A stretch of DNA of 8,112 bases from Desulfarculaceae bacterium (GTDB lineage: Bacteria; Desulfobacterota; Desulfobacteria; Desulfobacterales; Desulfobacteraceae): the NCBI GenBank assembly GCA_021737205.1, contig JAIPEK010000092.1:1-8112 (forward strand). Direction: 5' to 3'. Below, in pieces: positions 1-6,532 of this stretch. The notes below the pieces were generated by a model. It saw nothing but the letters and a program-made list of their open reading frames with translations. It did no database searches and was not told the DNA's origin. The position numbers and the translations under genes are program-made. How positions within the stretch are numbered: position 1 is the first letter of the stretch; each line of letters opens with the position of its first letter.

Positions 1-39
1 TTCATGAAGGTTTTTCTTCAGTTCCTTCATGGCCTTCAT
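1..39 (-). CDS. Possible 5' end of a leftward gene, cut by the window edge
   Basis: On the minus strand an ATG at 39-37 opens a frame of 13 codons (MKAMKELKKNLHE) that runs off the window. The in-frame stop upstream (TGA at 63-61) allows no much longer start. The residues are lysine- and glutamate-rich and helix-forming, as at the start of many small soluble proteins, but nothing identifies a family. A second in-frame ATG lies three codons further in. No good Shine-Dalgarno precedes the ATG; only a GAAAGAA stretch is seen, too far upstream. The ferredoxin terminator lies between this frame and the ferredoxin gene, so it would be a separate transcription unit. It could equally be non-coding. 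Confidence 0.3.
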   Translation of the reverse strand, partial: MKAMKELKKNLHE

Positions 40-74
40 GGTAAAAAAAATGATGTTCTTTCATATAAAAACAA

Positions 75-108
75 AAATCCCCTGGTTGGAAGACCAACCA
101 GGGGATTT
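75..108 (-). terminator. Rho-independent terminator of the ferredoxin gene
   Basis: A perfect 15-bp inverted repeat (75-89 against 94-108) encloses a 4-base loop (90-93). Read on the minus strand, the stem contains CCCCTGGTTGG and its complement and is followed at once by a U-rich tract (TTTTTGTTTTTAT). It begins 25 bases past the ferredoxin stop codon at 135-133. On the plus strand the hairpin is followed only by TTTATTAC, so it is expected to work mainly leftward. Confidence 0.9.
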
Positions 109-132
109 ATTACAAAGCGTATGACCCGAAGA

Positions 133-321
133 TCAGTCTTCCTCTATGGTAATCGCATCTTCTTCGCAAACTTCCACACAACTTTCACAGCCCATGCACT
201 CTTCCGCGTTCACAGGCACGGATTTTCCGTCCTGCATTTCAAAAACTTCCACAGGGCATACGTCCACGCATTCTTCACAACCAACACACTTTGCTTCGTC
301 AACGATCGGGGTAAAAGCCAT
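133..321 (-). CDS. 2x[4Fe-4S] bacterial-type ferredoxin
   Basis: This is a 62-residue soluble electron carrier of the clostridial/Desulfovibrio dicluster type. Two cysteine motifs are visible: C12-x2-C15-x2-C18-x3-C22-P and C42-x2-C45-x2-C48-x3-C52. In this fold the first three cysteines of one motif and the last of the other ligate each cubane, and all eight are present. The second motif has E53 where proline is usual, a substitution also seen in other small ferredoxins. The protein is very acidic, with an EED C-terminus, as expected for a low-potential carrier that docks on oxidoreductases. The start is supported by a near-perfect Shine-Dalgarno nine bases upstream. The gene lies 105 bases after the gene of unknown function and has its own terminator, so it is probably transcribed alone or as the last gene of that unit. 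Its redox partner is not identifiable here. Confidence 0.95.
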   Translation of the reverse strand: MAFTPIVDEAKCVGCEECVDVCPVEVFEMQDGKSVPVNAEECMGCESCVEVCEEDAITIEED

Positions 322-330
322 TTTAAAAAA

Positions 331-338
331 ACCTCCTT
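331..338 (-). promoter_or_regulatory. Strong Shine-Dalgarno of the ferredoxin gene
   Basis: The minus strand reads AAGGAGGT here, with nine bases (an A/T-only spacer) before the ATG at 321-319. It is the strongest ribosome binding site in the window, fits an abundant electron carrier, and fixes the ferredoxin start. Confidence 0.85.
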
Positions 339-357
339 AATAATTAATCATTACGGC

Positions 358-386
358 TGTACAACCAAATCTGTTTCTCATGACAA
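358..386 (-). promoter_or_regulatory. Weak candidate sigma70 promoter for the ferredoxin
   Basis: On the minus strand TTGTCA (386-381) is followed after 17 bases by TGTACA (363-358). The -35 is a fair match but the -10 matches only three of six bases. The position, about 37 bases before the start codon, is sensible for a separate ferredoxin transcript. The -10 lies in one copy of a near-identical 12-base direct repeat (354-365 and 388-399). Confidence 0.25.
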
Positions 387-426
387 GCGGCTTTACAACA
401 AACAGCCGAATTAATCAAGTCTTTTA

Positions 427-1383
427 TTATTTTTCAATCAGGCATACAGGAAGACTTTCACCTGCATGCCTGAACATATGCACCGCATCTCCTCCCCAAA
501 GCAGAGAGAGTCTGAATGTGGCGGTCCGCCTGCATCCGTCATCCGCCGGGCCGGGAGACGCGCTTTGAGCCTCATCATCACTTTCCAAAAGACGGCGGAT
601 AAAACCTTCCCACTCTTTTTTCCATTGATGCTGATTTTCACATTCTTCTTCATGCACCCTAAAATGTTCCATGTCAAGGATATTTATTGCACTTTCAGCC
701 GAAGAGATCATATACGCAAAAACGGACGGGCTGGTGGTCACGTAAACCGGCAGGACACCCGGTTCGAGGTCCGGCAGCGTCCGTGCCGAATACCGGGCCC
801 AGGACTCGACTCTCTCCCCTGTCATACAGGCGCCGAGATCTTCAAGCCGAAAATCGCCCGCTGCCGGGAAGTTCTTTTGCCCCTGCTCCCCTCGCATGGC
901 TTCAAACAGGCGAAGCTCCGCCTTCCGGACCGATTGGAATTCGGATTCCACCGCCCGCTTTTCCCTGTCAAAAATACCGGAAAGATACAACAGCAGAAGA
1001 TCCCGGTTCACATCCCCGGCCGGGTCTCCGTTACCCCCTGAGGGTTTTGCGCCTTTTTCGATCTCGGACCGAATACCGCCCACGGATGTATCACTTTTGA
1101 GAAAAGGACCCATTCGCAAAAATTCCCGCAGCCCGGTTTTGCCGTCCCGGTTCAACCGGGCAATCTCCCTGTACCCCTCGGCCTGCCGCTCCACCTCCTC
1201 CAGCTCCCGGCTGGAGGCGAAATGACGGTTCAGGCGTGCTTGATCCACGGCTTCTTCAATTACCGGGTCACCCCGTTTCTCCCGCAATGTCGGCAAATAG
1301 ACGAACGGCTCGAAAAACCTTGATATCATATCCATCTCCATCTGCGTGATATGGGCAAACGGAAAAAAAATCGGTTTGATCAT
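427..1383 (-). CDS. Conserved-looking protein of unknown function, cotranscribed with the cysteine synthase/CysRS-like fusion
   Basis: I do not recognise this 318-residue family. It has no signal peptide, no membrane segment and no familiar nucleotide-binding or metal-binding signature. The N-terminus (about residues 4-34) is aromatic and proline-rich (IFFPFAHI, RFFEPFVYLP) and could pack as a small domain. Residues 40-90 and 125-168 are charged and probably helical, joined by a glycine/proline-rich linker (about 111-124). Residues 209-240 look like alternating strand and helix (VLPVYVTTSP), and the C-terminal 30 residues look strand-forming. Cysteines C186, C248, C284 and C314 are scattered and form no motif. 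The ATG has an AGGAT-like ribosome site and lies 14 bases after the stop of the upstream fusion gene, which implies one operon. Its job may therefore relate to cysteine synthesis or to the CysRS-like domain, but that rests on position only. Confidence 0.8.
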   Translation of the reverse strand: MIKPIFFPFAHITQMEMDMISRFFEPFVYLPTLREKRGDPVIEEAVDQARLNRHFASSRELEEVERQAEGYREIARLNRDGKTGLREFLRMGPFLKSDTSVGGIRSEIEKGAKPSGGNGDPAGDVNRDLLLLYLSGIFDREKRAVESEFQSVRKAELRLFEAMRGEQGQKNFPAAGDFRLEDLGACMTGERVESWARYSARTLPDLEPGVLPVYVTTSPSVFAYMISSAESAINILDMEHFRVHEEECENQHQWKKEWEGFIRRLLESDDEAQSASPGPADDGCRRTATFRLSLLWGGDAVHMFRHAGESLPVCLIEK

Positions 1384-1397
1384 TTTCTCAACTATCC

Positions 1398-3749
1398 TTA
1401 TACACTTTCATCCTGAACGGTAACCCCCATTTCCAAAAGTTCTTTCCTCAGCCGGTCGGCCAGTTCCCAGTTTTTCTCAAGGCGGGCTCTCTTTCGTTTT
1501 TCCATAAGTTCCCGGACCTTCCGGGAGTACGATTTTTGAAAATCAAACCGAAACACCTGCAATACAGTATCCAGTTCCCTGAAAAATTCAATGATCATGG
1601 ACGCCCCTTCCGCATCCACTTCCCCGCGGTCCACCAGCCGGTTGATATATTTGACGCTTTTAAAGAGCATGGAGATAACCCCCGAGACTTTTGCATCATC
1701 GTCCATGGCACTTATGAACCCCTGTTTCATATCATAAATGAACTGGTCCGGCGGAACACTTTTCTCTGCCGCAGGACGCGCCCGGTCTCTCACATTCTCA
1801 AGTTTTTCAAGTACCCTGTTGACCCGGTCCAAGGCGCTCCGGCTTTCTGCGAGCGCTTTTTCACAGAGCACAAGCCGTTTGCGGTAATGGGCGGACAGCA
1901 TCCAGAAGCGGACGGTTTCCCTGTCCCATCCCATGTCGAACAGCGTATCCAGGGTGATTTCCTTTACCGAGTCCACGCCCAGCGAACCGTCATAGTTCAC
2001 CGGCTCGCAGTGCGCCCAGAAACCGGCCAGGGGACCTCCCGTTTTTGCCCGGCAAATGGCTGTTTCATTTTCATGGTGGGGGAATACCAGCTCCCGGCTG
2101 CCCGTATGCAGATCAAACCGCTGCCCCAGATACTTCATGGATATGGCGGCACACTGGAGATGAAGAGAGGGCCGCACGTTGCCCCATTCGGTCCGCACCC
2201 CGATACCGCGCTTGAGTTCCGACAGACTCACACGTTTGAGCAACGTAAAATCCCTCGGGTTGTCTTTTTCATATTCATCAAGGTCCACAGTAGCCCCGAT
2301 TCGGATTTTGTCAAGGTCGATGCCGGAAAGATGTCCGTATTCGGGAAGGCTTGAAATATCGAAATACAGGGAATGAAGTTTTTCATACGCGAATTTTCCG
2401 TTTTGCAGTGTTCTGGCGAGCCGGACCATCTCATCCACATTCTCCGACACCCGGGGATACGCCTGGGCCGGTCGAACATTTAGAGTTGCCAGATCCTTTT
2501 TAAACGCGTCCACGTGCCGGTCCGTGAAGGTCTCAAGACTTTCATCCGCACGGGCGGAGCCTTCAATGGTCTTGTCATCAAGGTCCGTGATATTGACCAC
2601 ATGGTTCACGGAAAACCCCCGGTATTCGATATACCGCAGGAGAAGATCGGTGAACACAAACCGCCGGAACCCGGAAACATCCAGCCGCTTGTTCACCGTC
2701 GGGCCGCAGGTGTAAACGGAAACGGCATCCGTGGAAACGGGCTCGAACCGCTCTTTCTTTTTGGTCATGGTATTGAAAAGATTCAGATTCAACTTTTTTT
2801 TGACCGCAAAAAGCGGGGTGGAAAGATACCTCTCCCCGCTATCCGGGAAAATCGCCACCACAACCCCGCTCTTGATTTTCCGTGCCTCCTTGACGGCGGC
2901 GGCCATGGCGGCGCCGCTGCTCATGCCCACAAAAAGGCCTTCGGCTTTTGCAAGATTCCTGGCCGCTTCAAACGCCTCTTCGTCCTCAATGTTGAGCTTC
3001 TCGTCCAGAAGATTTTTATCAAATATCTCAGGGGTGTACGATTCCTTCATGTTCTTGAGCCCCTGGACCCCGTGCCCGAGAAACGGCTCCGCCCCGATAA
3101 CACGGATATGCTTCCCGTATTCCTTCATCCGCCTGGAAATTCCCATGGCCGTCCCGGTGGTGCCCAGGGTGGACACAACGGAATTTACTTTTCCCCCGGT
3201 CTGGTTGTAAATTTCGACTCCGGTGGTATGGTAATGGGCTTTCCAGTTTGCCTCATTATTATACTGGTCCGTCATGAAATATTTTCCGACGTTTTCCCTG
3301 CATAATCGGTATACTTCCTCTATCGCCCCGTCAGATCCCAGATGGGCCGGAGTCAAAAGAATCCTGGCCCCCCTTGCCCGCAGAATGCTCTTGCGCTCCC
3401 CGCTTGCCGACTCGGACATGGCCAGTACAAGATTGTACCCTTTCACGGAACAGATCATGGCAAGACCGATGCCGGTATTTCCGCTGGTGGCCTCTATAAC
3501 GGTCTTGTCAGAGGTGAGTTCGCCCGTGCGTTCCCCTTCAAGGATCATCGAAAGGGCGGCCCGGTCTTTTATGGAGCCGCCGGGATTCATGTATTCCAGC
3601 TTGGCATAGATTTTCACCCCTTTGACGGGATTCAGCCTCCGGATCTCCACAAGAGGAGTATGGCCGATGGAATCAAGGATCGTGGGCGTTTGTTCAGCCG
3701 TTCCGCACTTTTGCATAAAATTCTCTATTCTGTTATCATGCCTTGACAT
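1398..3749 (-). CDS. Fusion of PLP-dependent cysteine synthase and catalytically degenerate cysteinyl-tRNA synthetase-like domain
   Basis: This 783-residue protein has two full-length parts. Residues about 20-315 are a fold-type II cysteine synthase making cysteine from an activated serine and sulfide. It has the PLP lysine K61 in NPGGSIKDR, the substrate loop TSGNT (88-92), the phosphate loop GTTGT (196-200) and DSGERYLS (303-310). The GLKNMKESYTPEIFD stretch resembles CysM-type enzymes, so the donor could be O-acetyl- or O-phosphoserine. Residues about 323-783 follow class Ia CysRS: LFNT, CGPTV, NITDLDDK, FPHHENE, and the closing AD-LR-L-MGV motif of the anticodon-binding region. The zinc ligands C348, C533, H558 and E562 align exactly, but HIGH is replaced by DVSG (357-360) and KMSKS by about LGVDS (590-594), so normal tRNA charging is doubtful. 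The ATG at 3749 has a weak AAAGA ribosome site; ATG at codon 12 is an alternative start that keeps both domains. Confidence 0.93.
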   Translation of the reverse strand: MSRHDNRIENFMQKCGTAEQTPTILDSIGHTPLVEIRRLNPVKGVKIYAKLEYMNPGGSIKDRAALSMILEGERTGELTSDKTVIEATSGNTGIGLAMICSVKGYNLVLAMSESASGERKSILRARGARILLTPAHLGSDGAIEEVYRLCRENVGKYFMTDQYNNEANWKAHYHTTGVEIYNQTGGKVNSVVSTLGTTGTAMGISRRMKEYGKHIRVIGAEPFLGHGVQGLKNMKESYTPEIFDKNLLDEKLNIEDEEAFEAARNLAKAEGLFVGMSSGAAMAAAVKEARKIKSGVVVAIFPDSGERYLSTPLFAVKKKLNLNLFNTMTKKKERFEPVSTDAVSVYTCGPTVNKRLDVSGFRRFVFTDLLLRYIEYRGFSVNHVVNITDLDDKTIEGSARADESLETFTDRHVDAFKKDLATLNVRPAQAYPRVSENVDEMVRLARTLQNGKFAYEKLHSLYFDISSLPEYGHLSGIDLDKIRIGATVDLDEYEKDNPRDFTLLKRVSLSELKRGIGVRTEWGNVRPSLHLQCAAISMKYLGQRFDLHTGSRELVFPHHENETAICRAKTGGPLAGFWAHCEPVNYDGSLGVDSVKEITLDTLFDMGWDRETVRFWMLSAHYRKRLVLCEKALAESRSALDRVNRVLEKLENVRDRARPAAEKSVPPDQFIYDMKQGFISAMDDDAKVSGVISMLFKSVKYINRLVDRGEVDAEGASMIIEFFRELDTVLQVFRFDFQKSYSRKVRELMEKRKRARLEKNWELADRLRKELLEMGVTVQDESV

Positions 3750-3773
3750 TCAATCTTTAAAATGATTTATACA
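3743..3773 (+). promoter_or_regulatory. Candidate sigma70 promoter for lptD
   Basis: A perfect TTGACA (3743-3748) overlaps the first codon of the divergent fusion gene. It is followed by TTTATA after 17 bases (3766-3771) or by TATACA after 19 bases (3768-3773); both are partial -10 matches. Transcription would begin near 3779, giving a leader of about 45 bases before the lptD TTG start. Confidence 0.45.
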
Positions 3774-3794
3774 GGAATTCTGTTGGATGTGCAA
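3766..3794 (-). promoter_or_regulatory. Candidate sigma70 promoter for the cysteine synthase/CysRS-like fusion gene
   Basis: On the minus strand TTGCAC (3794-3789) and TATAAA (3771-3766, five of six consensus bases) are separated by 17 bases. The start point would lie near 3759, leaving only about ten bases before the ATG at 3749 but over 40 before the alternative ATG at codon 12. The leader is too short for a T-box or other cysteine-sensing riboswitch. Confidence 0.45.
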
Positions 3795-3823
3795 ATTCAA
3801 AACTCGTAGGCGGTTATATCAAT

Positions 3824-6007
3824 TTGAAATACCTCGTATTCCAGATCCCCCTGGCACTGCTGATTCTCGTCATGTGGCCCCCGGTGTATGCCGCCGGTGC
3901 CCTTGAAGATCCTGAAGCGGTATCCTGGAACATTTCAGCATCCAAAGTCACCTATGATGACAAAAAACAGTTGTACATAGCACAGGATGACGTGATCATA
4001 ACCGGCGGCGACACCCGGCTTGAGGCCGACTATGTGGAATTTGACAACAAGACCCGGGACGCCCGGGCAAAAGGAAACGTCCTTCTGGTTTCAGGTGAAG
4101 ACACCGTCACCTGCAATGCCATGCAGCTGAACCTCGAAACCGAAACCGGAACCATATATGACGGCACTGTTTTCATGAGTGAAAACAACTTTTACATAAA
4201 AGGGAATGAAATCAAAAAGACAGGGCAAAAGACCTACCGCTCCGATAAAGGCACCATCACTTCATGCCCGGGAGACAATCCGGACTGGAAAATCTCCGGC
4301 CGGGACATCAAAGTGACCATCGAGGGATACGGACTTGCCAGCCACGCCACCCTGTGGCTGAAAAAGGCCCCTGCCCTGTATACACCGTTCGTGGCATTCC
4401 CGGTAAAGACCAAACGGCAGACCGGTTTTCTGGTACCGAGAATCGCCTCTTCGGACAGGAAAGGAATGGAGTATGAACAGCCGTTTTTCTGGGCCATCTC
4501 CAGGAATCAGGATGCCACTTTATATCTGGATCACATGACGGACCGGGGAACCAAATCCGGGATTCAGTACAGGTATATCCTGGATGAAAATTCCAGGGGT
4601 ACGATCATGTACGACTATCTCAAGGATGACAAGCTCGGGGAAGGCACGGAAGAAAACTCGGAATACAGCTATGACGGGACACCGGACCGGACCAATACAA
4701 ACCGGTACTGGTTCCGGATGAAAGCGGACCAGGAACTTCCGTTCGACTTTACCGGCAAACTCGACATGGATGTGGTCAGTGATGCGGATTATCTTCGGGA
4801 TTTCAAATCCGGATACACGGGGTTTGAGAGCGCCCAGGACTACTTTGAAAACAACTTCGGCAGAAGCATTGATGATTACGACGACACCACCAGGGAAAAC
4901 ACCCTCAATCTCAACCGGTCGTTCAGCTCTTACAGCCTGAACTTGAATTTAGAGTATTATGACAACGTGATCAAACGGCGGGACGGCACTGAAGACACCA
5001 CCCTCCACCGCCTGCCGTCCGTGAAGTTTTCTTCGGTCAAGCAGCGGATAGCCTCTTCCCCGTTCCTGTTCGACTTTGATTCCACCTATGACTATTTTCA
5101 CCGGAAAGATACGACGGATTCAAGGATCCGGGGCAACCGGCTGGATGTCCACCCGACCGTATACATGCCGTTCAGTATCGGGAGTTACCTCAAAGTGGAG
5201 CCCTATGCAGGGGTCCGGGAAACCGCCTGGTACACGGACGAATACGAGACACCTTCCGGCGGGACGGAGGATTATTTCACAAGAGAGATGTACGACCTGA
5301 ACCTTGATCTTTCCACAATGGTTTACAAAATCTACACAACGGACAATGCATACGCCGATAAAATCAAACACGAAATCACACCGGAAATCGAGTACACGTA
5401 TATTCCGGAAGAAGACCAGGAGGATCTGCCGCAATTCGACAAGATCGATACCATCGGAAGGCAAAATACCGTCAAATGGATCCTCACCAACCGGTTCATC
5501 TCCAGGAAACAGGTAAACGGGAAGAACGTGTACAACGAACTTGCCTGGATCGAACTGTACCAGACATTTGATATCAATACCCACAAGGAGGACGGAGACG
5601 AGCCCTTTTCCGACATCACCCTGGAAGCCGAACTGAGACCCGTCAGACCCCTCAGGATCAAAACGGAAGCTGCATGGTCCCCCTATTCCAATGAGATCAC
5701 CACCCATGAATCTCTTCTCAAACTCACGGACAAGAGAGGAGATTACCTCAAGGCCGAATACCGGTATGAAAGGGAGAACAAAGAGACTCTCCTCGGCACG
5801 GTCAACATTCAAATCACCCGCCGGCTGAGTGCATACTATTCAGTGGAGGAGGACATTTTTGCCGAAGAAAACATCGAAAACGAAATCGGTATTCTGATGG
5901 AAGATGAATGCTGGACTCTTCAGGTCTCCTATTCCCAAACCCCGGATGACCGGGAGATCTCTTTTCTTGTCGAACTTCACGGAATCGGAGCGTTCGGAAA
6001 CGAATGA
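3824..6007 (+). CDS. lptD: LPS-assembly outer-membrane protein LptD (OstA/Imp)
   Basis: LptD is the outer-membrane barrel that, with the lipoprotein LptE, receives LPS from the LptA bridge and inserts it in the outer leaflet. The 727-residue length is slightly below the 784 of E. coli LptD. Residues 1-24 form a signal peptide (one lysine, a hydrophobic core, cleavage near VYA). About 34-140 is the LptA/OstA-like beta-jellyroll with repeated short strands (ASKVTYDD, DVIITGGDTRLEADYVEFD, GNVLL). About 190-727 is rich in alternating aromatic strands (YRYILDENSRGTIMYDY, YSLNLNLEYYDN), as in the barrel. The mature protein has only three cysteines, C97, C148 and C696. One N-/C-terminal disulfide is therefore possible, against two in E. 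coli. The start is TTG: the first downstream ATG (codon 17) would destroy the signal peptide. An AGGCGG ribosome site precedes the TTG. The stop overlaps the next gene's ATG as ATGA. Confidence 0.95.
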   Translation: MKYLVFQIPLALLILVMWPPVYAAGALEDPEAVSWNISASKVTYDDKKQLYIAQDDVIITGGDTRLEADYVEFDNKTRDARAKGNVLLVSGEDTVTCNAMQLNLETETGTIYDGTVFMSENNFYIKGNEIKKTGQKTYRSDKGTITSCPGDNPDWKISGRDIKVTIEGYGLASHATLWLKKAPALYTPFVAFPVKTKRQTGFLVPRIASSDRKGMEYEQPFFWAISRNQDATLYLDHMTDRGTKSGIQYRYILDENSRGTIMYDYLKDDKLGEGTEENSEYSYDGTPDRTNTNRYWFRMKADQELPFDFTGKLDMDVVSDADYLRDFKSGYTGFESAQDYFENNFGRSIDDYDDTTRENTLNLNRSFSSYSLNLNLEYYDNVIKRRDGTEDTTLHRLPSVKFSSVKQRIASSPFLFDFDSTYDYFHRKDTTDSRIRGNRLDVHPTVYMPFSIGSYLKVEPYAGVRETAWYTDEYETPSGGTEDYFTREMYDLNLDLSTMVYKIYTTDNAYADKIKHEITPEIEYTYIPEEDQEDLPQFDKIDTIGRQNTVKWILTNRFISRKQVNGKNVYNELAWIELYQTFDINTHKEDGDEPFSDITLEAELRPVRPLRIKTEAAWSPYSNEITTHESLLKLTDKRGDYLKAEYRYERENKETLLGTVNIQITRRLSAYYSVEEDIFAEENIENEIGILMEDECWTLQVSYSQTPDDREISFLVELHGIGAFGNE

Positions 6008-6528
6008 GCAATGAGACAAACTGGTTTGCCCTGCTGACAAGGAGCAACTATGAAAATATCGTGTATGACGGAATCCGGCAGAAAAGGATAGAAGCGTTCC
6101 TGCCCAGAATCAAAACCAAAAGCCGGAGAAGAGACCGGCACATCATGCTGGAAAGACCCCTGTTCCCCGGTTATGTATTCGTCAAGACCTCCATATATCC
6201 GCCGGATCACCTGAATGTCCTGAAAACGGTCGGAGCCGTGCGGATCCTGGGCAACACAAAGGGACCGGTGCCGGTTGCCTCCGGTCAGATCGAATCCCTG
6301 CGGATTCTCACAAGCACGGAAATGGACGTGATTACCGGGGATTCCGCCCGTCTGAAGCAGGGAGACCCGGTCATGATAACAGAAGGTCCGATGGCCGGTC
6401 TCCGTGGGGAATTCGTCCAGTACAAAGGCAAAAGCCGGGTGGTGATCCATGTGGATGCCCTGAGGCAGTTTGCCGGCATTGAAGTGGAGGAGGACAACGT
6501 GGAAAAGTTGCCGGATATACTGGCATAA
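6004..6528 (+). CDS. Specialised NusG paralogue (RfaH/UpxY/LoaP-like transcription antiterminator)
   Basis: NusG-family proteins bind the RNA polymerase clamp helices through an N-terminal NGN domain and link to ribosome or Rho through a KOW domain. In this 174-residue protein the NGN domain covers about residues 6-105, starting with the typical WFALLTR and containing RPLFPGYVFVK (51-61) and the VGAVRILG segment (76-83). The KOW domain follows at about 119-165 (GDPVMITEGPMAGLRGEF). The FLPRIKTKSRRRDR stretch and the lack of usual housekeeping neighbours (secE, rplK, rplA) point to a paralogue devoted to a subset of operons, often those for surface polysaccharides. Its ATG overlaps the lptD stop by four bases, so translation is likely coupled to that of an LPS-export protein, which fits such a role. 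Housekeeping nusG cannot be strictly excluded from sequence alone. Confidence 0.88.
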   Translation: MSNETNWFALLTRSNYENIVYDGIRQKRIEAFLPRIKTKSRRRDRHIMLERPLFPGYVFVKTSIYPPDHLNVLKTVGAVRILGNTKGPVPVASGQIESLRILTSTEMDVITGDSARLKQGDPVMITEGPMAGLRGEFVQYKGKSRVVIHVDALRQFAGIEVEEDNVEKLPDILA

Positions 6529-6532
6529 CCCC

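Noticed and set aside
75..108. Bidirectional terminator
   Set aside because: The hairpin is symmetric, but only the minus-strand side has a proper U-tract, and no rightward gene ends to its left.
4..414. 136-residue plus-strand open frame across the ferredoxin and its terminator
   Set aside because: It runs through the terminator hairpin and antisense to the ferredoxin; its histidine/phenylalanine-rich sequence looks non-coding.
1536..3305. Two long plus-strand open frames (1536-2354 and 2514-3305) antisense to the fusion gene
   Set aside because: They lie wholly inside a strongly conserved coding region on the other strand, have low-complexity or arginine/proline-biased composition, and match no family.
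3750..3823. T-box or cysteine riboswitch ahead of the fusion gene
   Set aside because: The intergenic region is only 74 bases, with a predicted leader of ten to forty bases; no T-box sequence or terminator/antiterminator pair is present.
5120..5812. 230-residue minus-strand open frame inside lptD
   Set aside because: It is antisense to the conserved LptD barrel, has no convincing ribosome site, and its valine/aspartate/phenylalanine-rich content reflects the complementary codons.
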